Below, piece after piece: positions 36,388 through 43,868 of a stretch of 64,000 nt of DNA. Positions within the stretch are counted from its first letter, which is position 1. Each line of letters opens with the position of its first letter. The stretch comes from Acidobacteriota bacterium (GTDB lineage Bacteria; Acidobacteriota; Blastocatellia; Pyrinomonadales; Pyrinomonadaceae). Position numbers and translations under genes: made by a program. The notes under the pieces were generated by a model, which was given only the letters and a program-made list of their open reading frames with translations, had not been told where the DNA came from and ran no database searches. The stretch is taken from positions 1-64,000 of the forward strand of contig JAFDVK010000003.1 of assembly GCA_018269005.1 (NCBI GenBank), written 5' to 3'.

Positions 36388-37797
36388 ATGGCAACCAAAC
36401 CTACGAATTCGCGCCGATCCAGGACGGAAAAAGCCGCACCGGAAAGCGTCGAAATAGAATCCTCCGAAGCCGAATCCGGCAATTCCCCTGCCGAGAACAG
36501 ATCGAGCCAGGCTGCAAAGCCCGAAAATGGCCGCTCAGACGAGCCGAAACTCGAACTTGCGGGCCTTAAGGATATGTCCATAAGCGAACTCACGCATATC
36601 GCGAAAGATATGGGCGTCGAGGGCGCAAGCGGAATGCGAAAGCAGGAACTGATCTTTAAGGTTCTTGCCGCGCAGACCGAAAAGAGCGGACTCATCTTCT
36701 CCGAGGGCGTTCTCGAGACGCTCCCCGACGGCTTCGGCTTCCTGCGAGCCCCGGAATACAACTATCTGCCGGGGCCTGACGATATTTATGTCAGCCCGTC
36801 GCAGATACGTAAATTCGATCTTCGCACGGGCGACACCGTCTCGGGCCAGATCCGTCCGCCGAAGGAAGGTGAGCGTTATTTCGCCCTGATCAAGGTCGAG
36901 GCGATCAACTTCGAGGCTCCCGAGCAGTCCCGCGAGAAGGTCTTTTTTGACAATCTGACGCCGCTCTATCCTGACGAACAGCTCAAGATGGAGGTCACGC
37001 CGGATAACCTCGCGGCTCGCGTCATCGATCTCGTCACGCCGATCGGCAAAGGCCAGCGCGCACTTATCGTCGCACCGCCCCGCACCGGTAAGACGATGCT
37101 TCTGCAGACGATCGCGAATTCGATCACAGAGAATCACCCCGAAGTTACCCTGATCGTCCTTCTTATCGACGAGCGTCCGGAAGAGGTTACCGATATGCAG
37201 CGTTCGGTTAAGGGCGAGGTCATTTCCTCGACCTTCGACGAACCGCCGACACGTCACGTTCAGGTCGCGGACATGGTCATCGAAAAGGCGAAACGCCTAG
37301 TCGAACACAAGCGCGATGTCGTCATCCTGCTCGATTCGATCACGCGTTTGGCGCGTGCACACAACGCCGTTGTGCCGCCTTCGGGCAAGATCCTGTCGGG
37401 CGGTATCGATTCGAATGCTCTCCAGCGTCCGAAGCGTTTCTTCGGTGCGGCTCGCAATATCGAGGAAGGCGGAAGCCTGACGATCATCGCTACGGCGCTC
37501 ATCGACACCGGTTCGCGTATGGACGACGTTATCTTCGAAGAGTTCAAGGGAACCGGCAACTCGGAAATTCACCTCGACCGCCGTCTGTCGGACAAACGTC
37601 TGTTCCCGGCGATCGATCTTCAGCGTTCGGGCACCCGCAAGGAAGAGCTTCTCATCAGCAAAGAGGATCTCAACCGCATCTGGGTGATGCGTCGCGTGCT
37701 CAACCCGCTCTCGCCCGTCGAGCAAATGGAGGTCGTCCTCGAACGCCTCGGCAAGACGAAGCAGAACGCCGAATTCCTCGCCTCGATGCAGAGCTAA
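36388..37797 (+). CDS. rho: Transcription termination factor Rho
   Basis: The 469-aa protein has an N-terminal extension of about 50 residues rich in Ser/Glu/Ala before the Rho N-terminal domain ([31 protein letters not shown]). The RNA-binding cold-shock-like domain contains [30 protein letters not shown]. The ATPase has Walker A APPRTGKT and Walker [15 protein letters not shown], with the Q-loop and R-loop regions ([15 protein letters not shown]). It forms the hexameric helicase that ends transcription. A strong terminator follows at 37826. Confidence 0.97.
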   Translation: MATKPTNSRRSRTEKAAPESVEIESSEAESGNSPAENRSSQAAKPENGRSDEPKLELAGLKDMSISELTHIAKDMGVEGASGMRKQELIFKVLAAQTEKSGLIFSEGVLETLPDGFGFLRAPEYNYLPGPDDIYVSPSQIRKFDLRTGDTVSGQIRPPKEGERYFALIKVEAINFEAPEQSREKVFFDNLTPLYPDEQLKMEVTPDNLAARVIDLVTPIGKGQRALIVAPPRTGKTMLLQTIANSITENHPEVTLIVLLIDERPEEVTDMQRSVKGEVISSTFDEPPTRHVQVADMVIEKAKRLVEHKRDVVILLDSITRLARAHNAVVPPSGKILSGGIDSNALQRPKRFFGAARNIEEGGSLTIIATALIDTGSRMDDVIFEEFKGTGNSEIHLDRRLSDKRLFPAIDLQRSGTRKEELLISKEDLNRIWVMRRVLNPLSPVEQMEVVLERLGKTKQNAEFLASMQS

Positions 37798-37825
37798 GGG
37801 CGAAAATAGTATTTTGCTGTTCTCA

Positions 37826-37873
37826 GATCGTGAATGGTCGGCCGCCTCCGGCCATTCACGATCTTCTGTTTTG
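37826..37873 (+). terminator. Strong intrinsic terminator after rho
   Basis: GATCGTGAATGGTCGG (37826-37841) pairs with CCGGCCATTCACGATC (37848-37863) around a six-base loop, with a single G-T pair. TTCTGTTTTG follows. It marks the boundary between the housekeeping run and the RHS-fragment island. Confidence 0.75.
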
Positions 37874-37921
37874 AACGCGGACGCCGTCTGCCCGCCGCCC
37901 GTGGTCTTGGCAACGGCAAGA

Positions 37922-38047
37922 TCGTGCAAATCGTGCAAATCGTGCACTTTGATACATTCTGTGCGGAATGTGTCGTTTTGTGCGGTTTGATGCATTTTGT
38001 GCGGAATGTGTCGTTTCGTGCGGTTTGATACATTTCGTGCGGTTTGT
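37922..38047. repeat. 19-bp repeat element, copy B (five units plus 9-bp subrepeats)
   Basis: Three ATCGTGCAA 9-mers (about 37920-37947) lead into five abutting 19-mers. Units 1, 3 and 5 are TTTGATACATTCTGTGCGG-like (37948, 37986, 38024) and units 2 and 4 are AATGTGTCGTTTTGTGCGG-like (37967, 38005), so two unit types alternate with period 38. The element matches the reverse complement of 192-257. It sits between the rho terminator and the first RHS fragment. Confidence 0.88.
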
Positions 38048-38277
38048 GCTATCGCTCACACCCAAACCTGCGTAAACTTCTATCTGTGGACGGACCGAGT
38101 AAAACAACCGTTTTTGTGCACGACGCATCTGGTAAGCTGATGGCTGAGTATTCGACCAACGTCGTTCCCGTGCAAGACGCGAATGGTCAACCGGATCGAA
38201 ACGATGTTAATAATGGGATTTTGGTTGAGCAGAAAAAGCTCGTCAACTGGAACATCAAATCCTGGGAGGCGAAGTAG
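38044..38277 (+). pseudogene. Orphan RHS-core fragment 1
   Basis: The frame carries an RHS/YD-repeat core piece (RKLLSVDGPSKTTVFVHDASGKLMAEYSTNV) cut short before the DHLGS motif. It ends in a private tail with QDANGQPDRNDVNNGIL and WNIKSWEAK. A full RHS protein would run thousands of bases upstream, but here the frame begins inside repeat element B from a TTG, so it is a fragment. Its stop lies 1 bp before the secreted-protein ATG at 38279, where a GGGAGG ribosome site within the fragment serves the next gene. Confidence 0.7.
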
Positions 38278-38278
38278 A

Positions 38279-38719
38279 ATGATCAAGCTTTTTATATTTC
38301 TAGGCCTTGTTCTCGCAAGTGTCGGTATGGCCGTGCAACCTGCGACATGTCCAAAAGGCGGTGACTCTCTTTATAACAAGTTTGTGGTTATCGAGGGAAA
38401 TGTCGTAACGACAGACGTTGGATCAGGAAAGGAATATCGGGTCGTAGATGGAGCTATAATCTTTCAGCGCGTAGACTGCGAAAAATGCTTGTTGATGGCC
38501 CGGACGGATAAGGACGGTCACTATCGAATTTACACGGGTGAAGGTGAATACCGAATAGTTGTAAGCGATTGCGGTAAAACGCGTCGCGAAAACTGTCTTG
38601 ATCCAGGCCAACCCACAATAGTGAAAGCTAGTGACAAGCTAGGGCATAATACTTTCGATATTCGCCTCACTCATCACGCAGAAGATGTACCGAATGTAGA
38701 TCTAATAAACGCACCTTAA
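38279..38719 (+). CDS. Secreted carboxypeptidase-regulatory-like protein in the RHS island
   Basis: The 146-aa protein starts at ATG 38279 with GGGAGG about 9 nt upstream. The in-frame extension to 38183 is out of keeping, because it would run through the RHS fragment. A signal peptide (about 1-19, IKLFIFLGLVLASVGMA) precedes a single beta domain of CarboxypepD_reg type: EGNVVTTDVGSG, VDGAIIFQRVDCEKC, ARTDKDGHYRIYTGEGEYRIVVSDCG. It has several Cys (including CEKC) that could form disulfides. It lies between RHS fragments 1 and 2. Function is unknown; an immunity or surface role is only inference from the position. Confidence 0.7.
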   Translation: MIKLFIFLGLVLASVGMAVQPATCPKGGDSLYNKFVVIEGNVVTTDVGSGKEYRVVDGAIIFQRVDCEKCLLMARTDKDGHYRIYTGEGEYRIVVSDCGKTRRENCLDPGQPTIVKASDKLGHNTFDIRLTHHAEDVPNVDLINAP

Positions 38720-38725
38720 AGACCC

Positions 38726-39115
38726 ATGCTAGAGTTCTGGCGATACTACGACGGCGATGGAAAACGAGTGAAGAAATATGTCCCGTTAACAGGTGAGCTA
38801 ACGATTTTTGTTTATGATGCCGGCGGAAAACTCGTCGCCGAATACGCGAATCAAATCAGCCAGACTCCCAAGATCAGCTATTTGACAAACGACCACCTCG
38901 GTAGCCCAAGGATCACGACCGACGCCCTCGGACAAGTCATTTCAAGGCATGATTACCACCCATTCGGAGAAGAAATTTTTACTCCACAGCGAACAACCGG
39001 ATTGAATTATTCTCCCGATCCTGTAAGAAAACAATTCACCGGCTACGAACGCGACCCCGAAACCTCGCTCGACTTCGCTCGATTGGAGACGACCATAGGG
39101 GTGGTGTATGACTGA
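38726..39115 (+). pseudogene. Orphan RHS-core fragment 2
   Basis: The 129-aa frame with ATG carries much of an RHS core: YYDGDGKRVKKYV, TIFVYDAGGKLVAEYA, YLTNDHLGSPRITTDALG, HDYHPFGEEI, KQFTGYERDPETSLDFA. In complete RHS proteins LDFA continues as a short aromatic/Arg strand and an end-of-core segment before the toxic tip; here it switches to RLETTIGVVYD and stops. The last 8 bp overlap the start of the next secreted gene (39108). It begins inside the core with no upstream half. Whether this short frame is translated is unclear. Confidence 0.72.
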
Positions 39116-39719
39116 AAACTTTTTTGAATTAAGGCTGACCTCAAAACGACTGTTCATTCTACGAGCAAGTTTGTTTCTCGCAACTCTTTTAACAATAGGG
39201 ATATTTGTAGAGGCAAAGGGTCAAGGGGAGGCTGGAATTGCTTATATACAGTCACTTACGGACGACAAGATCTTGTTTCAAGTTAGCTCCCAAAAGCCGA
39301 GTTATGGGATCGGAGAAAATATCATAGTGAATTACGTAATTAGGAATAAAGGAGACCGGCCTGTATACATTATTGTTGAATCAAAGGTGTATTTACCAAA
39401 AATCTTCACTCGTTGGACTCTCGAGACCAGACCACCCGCGAGTGGTCATCCAAACGAATTCATTGACTACAGGCTGATCAAGATTTCAGCTGGGAAGGCC
39501 TTAAAAGGAACACTAACAGTCACAAACGATCAGATACCAAATGATTTGGAATACAATGACGAGGTGTGGGACGTTAGAGTTGGCTTTTCATATGTATTTG
39601 ATGCTATGGCATTAACTAACTGTTCTGACGCCTACAAGTTGCCATGCTTAAGCGAGATTTTCCGAAAGTCCAAAAACTTGAGTATTGGGAATTTGCCAAT
39701 TCGTCTCACAAATCACTGA
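39108..39719 (+). CDS. Secreted protein of unknown family, paralogue A
   Basis: The 203-aa protein has a signal-type N-terminus (FILRASLFLATLLTIGIFVEAKGQ) and then a beta-rich domain with YGIGENIIVNYVIRNKGDRPVYIIV, DYRLIKISAGKALKGTLTV and WDVRVGFSYVFD. The spaced blocks align with those in the next gene (39780), so the two are tandem paralogues. The IVNY.IRN.G...VY strand resembles Ig-like or transglutaminase-associated folds, but I cannot name a family. The start overlaps RHS fragment 2. The stretch is visibly AT-richer than the housekeeping genes. Confidence 0.68.
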   Translation: MTENFFELRLTSKRLFILRASLFLATLLTIGIFVEAKGQGEAGIAYIQSLTDDKILFQVSSQKPSYGIGENIIVNYVIRNKGDRPVYIIVESKVYLPKIFTRWTLETRPPASGHPNEFIDYRLIKISAGKALKGTLTVTNDQIPNDLEYNDEVWDVRVGFSYVFDAMALTNCSDAYKLPCLSEIFRKSKNLSIGNLPIRLTNH

Positions 39720-39779
39720 TCGGCTTTGGGTTTACGGTGGCAGGTGGGGCGCGAATGAAGTCTCTAAAGGAGGATTGAG

Positions 39780-40349
39780 ATGCGGCCAAAAGCTTTCAGA
39801 AGAATATGCGTCAAAACCACTATTTGGTCTGCGTGTCTCGTTCTCTTTTCGCTATCGGCTATGACAGCGAAAGGGCAAGTTACAGAGATCACCGCGAGAG
39901 TGAAAGGTAAGATCGTTGTTACGATCGCGACAACAGCGATTCTGGCAAAAGGAAAGGATCTGACGATCAACTACACAATTCGGAACACTGGGAAAGACAC
40001 TGTCTATTTTCTCAAAATACATCATCTGGAAAATAGAGTTGACGGTGACTACAAGATCACGCTGAATCCATTTTCGTTTGGCAACCATGATCATACACCG
40101 CTCGATCTTGATTTCGTCGCAATAAGGCCTGCGAAGGCTATCAAGGGGACATTTCGCGTGAAGCGACTGGCGGAATTGTGCGACGATTGCTACTGGGAAT
40201 TGAAGGTCGGCTTCGCTTTCATAGAGAGTATTGTCGATCTAGAGCCAAAGAGTCCGCCTATAGCTAATGATCCGGGCGCATTCCGCGGATTGATCGCGTC
40301 GAGAACCTTCGACAATGTCCTCGGCACATTGACGGTCTATGCGCAGTAA
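39780..40349 (+). CDS. Secreted protein of unknown family, paralogue B
   Basis: The 189-aa protein has an AAAGGAGG ribosome site 6 nt before the ATG, the best in this region. A signal peptide (about 1-32, ending AMTAKGQ) precedes the same blocks as paralogue A: KDLTINYTIRNTGKDTVYFLKI, FVAIRPAKAIKGTFRV and CYWELKVGFAFIE. Overall identity is modest but the block order is the same. It contains a CDDC motif and an HDH pair (GNHDHTPLDLD). It sits between RHS fragments 2 and 3. No catalytic pattern; a binding or immunity-type role is inference. Confidence 0.72.
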   Translation: MRPKAFRRICVKTTIWSACLVLFSLSAMTAKGQVTEITARVKGKIVVTIATTAILAKGKDLTINYTIRNTGKDTVYFLKIHHLENRVDGDYKITLNPFSFGNHDHTPLDLDFVAIRPAKAIKGTFRVKRLAELCDDCYWELKVGFAFIESIVDLEPKSPPIANDPGAFRGLIASRTFDNVLGTLTVYAQ

Positions 40350-40364
40350 CCTGCTGTCGTGTAA

Positions 40365-40577
40365 GGCAATGCAGCAGACGAAACAACCATCTTCGTCTAT
40401 GACGCCGCCGGAAAACTCGTCGCCGAATACTCGACGATTGTTGCTTCAACTCAAGATGCGAAAGTCAGCTGTTTGACAAACGACCACCTCGGCAGCCCGC
40501 GTGTGACGACGAATGAGCGTGGGGTGGTGCTGAACCTCCGCCGCCTTTTAGTCCCCGTAGGGGACGCGAGATCATAG
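40365..40577 (+). pseudogene. Orphan RHS-core fragment 3
   Basis: The frame opens at a stop (TAA 40362) without a start codon. It reads ADETTIFVYDAAGKLVAEYSTIV, then CLTNDHLGSPRVTTNERGVV, then leaves the RHS core for an Arg/Leu tail and stops at 40577. The break falls a few residues after DHLGS, and the tail reads into a palindromic repeat (40551). No translation start is evident, so this is a remnant. Confidence 0.72.
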
Positions 40578-40611
40578 CCCAGGGTAAGGCCGTCTCGGCC
40601 GCCACCCTGGG
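40551..40611. repeat. Compound hairpin repeat (GTCCCC/GGGGAC and CCCAGGGT/ACCCTGGG)
   Basis: GTCCCC-GTA-GGGGAC (40551-40565) is followed by CCCAGGGT (40578-40585) and ACCCTGGG (40604-40611) enclosing a GC-rich loop. This looks like a dispersed palindromic element that invaded the end of RHS fragment 3. Confidence 0.6.
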
Positions 40612-41050
40612 AACCCGTGCCAAAATAGATCCGGAGCTCCGTTAGGAACGACTGAGGTTTGTCGGCGGCCGAACCGCCTCCAAGAGAACTGAAAACGGAG
40701 AATTGAGAATGGAAAATATGGTCCGATCTTTTTTTGCGAAATTCTGGGACAAATCGCGTAAGTGATTGATAACACGTCACTTCTTTGTCCCAAGAGCTGT
40801 CCCAGAGCGTCTTGGCCGGGACAAACATCGGGGAATTGTGAATTGTTCATTGTGAATTGGGAGTGGAGGCCGGGCGTGCGCGGTTTTCAACCGTTGAGTG
40901 GGTGATGACGAGTGCCCTTACTAACGTGCGGGCTTCTGCAATGCTGACCGCCCGCTCACGCAGGCGGTTCTGACGTGATGCGGACGGGGGCGTCCGCGTT
41001 CCGACGCAGGCGGTTCTGACAAGAGATGCAGGCGGTTCTGACAGACAAAG
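40578..41050. other. Non-coding repeat-rich gap
   Basis: No convincing gene. After the compound hairpin come GAATTGTGAATTG-type direct repeats (about 40836-40861), a CTTACTAACGTGCGGGCTTCTGCA motif (about 40918) related to repeats at 43686-43827, and three exact copies of GCAGGCGGTTCTGAC at 40960, 41006 and 41028. The last copy ends 8 bp before the stop of the convergent peptidase gene. Confidence 0.7.
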
Positions 41051-43414
41051 CTAGTCGATCGTGAGCTCCTTGGGCACGAACTCGATGGAAACGACCTGGC
41101 CTGCGGTCGAAGGTCTATTTTGATCTGCGGTTTTTCGATAGGTGACGATCGCAGGAACATCACCGCCGGACGCATTGCAGTCAAAGACCTTTGGTAATGA
41201 ATCACGGGTGAAGATTGTGATCTGTGGTTGTACGGCCATCGAAACTGTGAGCTGCAATAACGTGCCAGACCTCGGCTGAAAATGCAGTGTGGGATCGCCG
41301 GACGACGTGCAAACAAGCTTTTGGATGGTTCCGATCACACGGATCTCGTCCGGCCCCGGCTTACGAAGGTTTTGCCTGATAGCGTCAAGTTCGGCGGTAC
41401 CATACTTTCGCGTGAGTTGCGGGGCTTGAGCGTCCGTTGATGTTTCCGATCCGGTTTCGGTGGAGCGAGCGCCGACGCTTGACAGGTCAGTAACGATCTC
41501 AAAATCATCGGGAACGAAGGCGACGGACGTCAGTACCGGATCACTGCCCGGCTTTACGGGTTTGCGAAAGACCACATAAGCCTTGAGAGTGGAGAAGTCA
41601 GCGTCACAGCCGAATTCGACCGTGTTCGGGAGATAGGTCGTCAACTCGAGTCCTTGAAAGTCCTTCATAACGAGCCGCATTTGCTTGCCGCCCGTAACGA
41701 AACTGACTTGGATCCCTTTGCCGCAAGTGACCTTTCGAATGTTGCCGATCGCCGCGACTGAATCCGCACCCGGCTTTTTCAACTGTTCGGTGATCCCGTA
41801 GTTTCGGGCAGCTAGAACCATTCGATCGGAGTCCTCTTTGGAAAGCGTGCCTGTCATCTCGCTTCCTTGTGAAACTCGCATAGTCTCACGCTGACGCTCA
41901 AAATTCTGCTTTTGCTCGAGATAGGATGAAAGGCGAGCGACCAACGATCTTGCTCGTGACGCGATCTCGTCATTCTCAGAATTTGCGGCGATCTTCTTTG
42001 CTGAGGTAAGAGCCTCGTCGTATTGGTTCTTTGCTAGCAGAATGTCGATGATGCGCAGGGCGAGCCGCTGGTTGCCGGGCTGTGCATTGAGTGCGGTCTT
42101 TAGGACCGCCAATGCCTCATCCAGACCCTCCTGTCGGACGAGAGCAATGAACGCAAGCATATCTGCACTTTCGGCAGAATCAGGCTTTATCTTGATCGCT
42201 CTTGCCAGCAGTTCGGCAGCCTTCTTCGCCTTCTCCGGCGGGATCTCGGAGCCCAAAAGGCCTTTGGTACTTTCGCGGACGATCAGGGTCGCGTACCAAT
42301 AAAGGGCCTTGTAGTCATTTGCATCGCCTGAGACCGCGGCATCAAGATACTTTTCGGCTTCTGCATACTTCTGCTGCCGCACTTTGGTCATTCCCATCGC
42401 AGTATTTGCGAGCACCGATTTCGGGTCAGCGGCGAGAGCTTTGGCAAGATATGTTTCGGCCTCTTCAAGGCGGTTCGAATGATAGAGAAGGTCGCCAAGA
42501 TAGGCATTTGTCTGAGCGTCGTCGATCGGCGTGACCGTTTGGCCGGACGCGACAGCGAGTTGATCCTTGAGCGTTAGTATCTGGTAGTTGAACTTGCCCT
42601 GGTTCACGTACTTGCGGAGCTGCTTCTCCATATCTTCATAACCCGTACCAAACGCGGCCTGGAAAGCCTGTTCCGGCGGCAGATCGTTATTGAGGCCGGC
42701 GACGAATTTGGAGAGAAGGGCGTTGCGTCCCGTAGTCATCAGGAGATGTACCAGAGCCCACGACTCCGCATAGAACGCTTGGCGGGCACGGCCACTATTT
42801 GCGTGGATGTCGCGATTGCTTGCATTGAAAAGGTCGCCGAGCGCAAGAAGTCCATTGGCCGCAAGGAAGTTCGCATGTTCGAGGATCGGATAGCCGATCG
42901 AGACCTCATTGCCGTTTTCGACCTTAAAGGTCGAGTAGTACTCGGCCAGGCCTTCGTTTAGCCAGGCAGGGATCTCAGATCGCCCGAAACTGGAATCGAT
43001 CAGGTAGTGGACGTATTCGTGATAGATGACCTTGAAGGTGTCCTCGTCCTCGCCCTCGGTCGAGAGCGTAATGTAGTTGACATCCTCGCCGGGCTGAAAA
43101 TATCCTGCGATCCCGGTGTCGGCCTTGCCGTCCTTCCTGCGCGGTAAAAATGGCTTGTAGGATGATTCGCTCTTGAAGACCACGATATTTGTAGGCTTCG
43201 CGGACGAAAGGGCGGTCTTCGGGAACAGTAGGCGAAAGGTCGCACGGAATTGCTCCATCTGCGTAGCAACTTTCCGAATGTCCTTTTCGGACGCGTTGCC
43301 GATGAGGAAGAAGTTCTGAGAGCGGACCGTTATCCATTGGTCTTTTGCCGAGACGGACAGAGCGCAGAGCGTGAATAGAACAACGAGGAAACCGAAAGTG
43401 CGGAGATTTTTCAT
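41051..43414 (-). CDS. Exported TPR-containing gluzincin metallopeptidase
   Basis: The 787-aa protein starts at ATG 43414, giving a signal peptide (about 1-23, ending VSAK). A peptidase MA-like domain (about 25-280) has the zinc site HEYVH (His132, Glu133, His136) and the downstream WLNEGLAEYY supplying the third ligand. Residues about 300-510 are TPR repeats (NAYLGDLLYHSNRLEEAETYLAKAL; ANTAMGMTKVRQQKYAEAEKYL). The C-terminus holds two copies of a beta domain, each introduced by an AxxRNYGITEQLKKPG / TRKYGTAELDAIRQNLRKPG helix and ending in SVAFVPDDFEI / SIEFVPKELTI. Probably periplasmic; the substrate is unknown. Confidence 0.82.
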   Translation of the reverse strand: MKNLRTFGFLVVLFTLCALSVSAKDQWITVRSQNFFLIGNASEKDIRKVATQMEQFRATFRLLFPKTALSSAKPTNIVVFKSESSYKPFLPRRKDGKADTGIAGYFQPGEDVNYITLSTEGEDEDTFKVIYHEYVHYLIDSSFGRSEIPAWLNEGLAEYYSTFKVENGNEVSIGYPILEHANFLAANGLLALGDLFNASNRDIHANSGRARQAFYAESWALVHLLMTTGRNALLSKFVAGLNNDLPPEQAFQAAFGTGYEDMEKQLRKYVNQGKFNYQILTLKDQLAVASGQTVTPIDDAQTNAYLGDLLYHSNRLEEAETYLAKALAADPKSVLANTAMGMTKVRQQKYAEAEKYLDAAVSGDANDYKALYWYATLIVRESTKGLLGSEIPPEKAKKAAELLARAIKIKPDSAESADMLAFIALVRQEGLDEALAVLKTALNAQPGNQRLALRIIDILLAKNQYDEALTSAKKIAANSENDEIASRARSLVARLSSYLEQKQNFERQRETMRVSQGSEMTGTLSKEDSDRMVLAARNYGITEQLKKPGADSVAAIGNIRKVTCGKGIQVSFVTGGKQMRLVMKDFQGLELTTYLPNTVEFGCDADFSTLKAYVVFRKPVKPGSDPVLTSVAFVPDDFEIVTDLSSVGARSTETGSETSTDAQAPQLTRKYGTAELDAIRQNLRKPGPDEIRVIGTIQKLVCTSSGDPTLHFQPRSGTLLQLTVSMAVQPQITIFTRDSLPKVFDCNASGGDVPAIVTYRKTADQNRPSTAGQVVSIEFVPKELTID

Positions 43415-43474
43415 AATACTTCGAGGATCTTGAGATCGATGCAAACATATCATAATTGTGCTGCGAATGCCTCC

Positions 43475-43516
43475 GCATTTCGTTGCAGCTCTGCTGCATT
43501 TCGTTGCAGCTATGCT
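43475..43516. repeat. 21-bp direct duplication
   Basis: GCATTTCGTTGCAGCTCTGCT at 43475 is followed at 43496 by the same unit with one change (CTATGCT). It lies in the 454-bp gap between the peptidase and glgA. Confidence 0.75.
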
Positions 43517-43676
43517 GCTCTATCTGCGGAAAAGCTCAGCTTTTTCGGTCAAAGGCCGCCAGATCCTTGCGGCTCCGCCGCCGGACACAAAGCCTCAGGC
43601 TCATCCAATAGAGATGCAACGGTAGAGCACAGCTCTACCGCAAATAGACAGGCAAAGCCTGTGATATTTACCCGAC
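43517..43676. other. Gap with short inverted repeats
   Basis: No gene. It contains CGGTAGAG/CTCTACCG (about 43618-43640) and AGGCAAAGCCT (about 43650) hairpins, and reads like degenerate intergenic repeat material. Confidence 0.5.
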
Positions 43677-43827
43677 GATCCGTGCCCTTACTGACGTGCG
43701 GGCTGCCGCAACACGTGCTGCGTGAATGACTACGGGCCGCCTTACTACGTGCGGCGTTCCGCAACGTGCGGCGTGGATGACTACGGGCCGCCTTACTACG
43801 TGCGGCGTTCTGCAACGTGTGGTTTGA
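43677..43827. repeat. 51-bp tandem repeat upstream of glgA
   Basis: Units begin at 43726 and 43777 (each ATGACTACGGGCCGCCTTAC...) and are almost identical over 51 bp. A diverged third unit precedes them (43677-43725). CTTACT(A)ACGTGCGG is the shared core and also occurs near 40918. As 51 is 17 codons, the array stays open in the glgA frame. Confidence 0.8.
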
Positions 43828-43868
43828 CCAAAGCGGCGATTCGCGAAATACTTGAAATGCAGTTATTT

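Noticed and set aside
37948..38042. Possible CRISPR-like repeat
   Set aside because: Five contiguous 19-bp units without spacers.
38183..38278. Upstream extension of the secreted protein at 38279
   Set aside because: The extension reads through RHS fragment 1 in a different frame; GGGAGG and the signal peptide place the start at 38279.
43722..43868. N-terminal extension of glgA through the 51-bp repeats
   Set aside because: The repeat peptide is not part of the GT5 family; the family start is at 43869.
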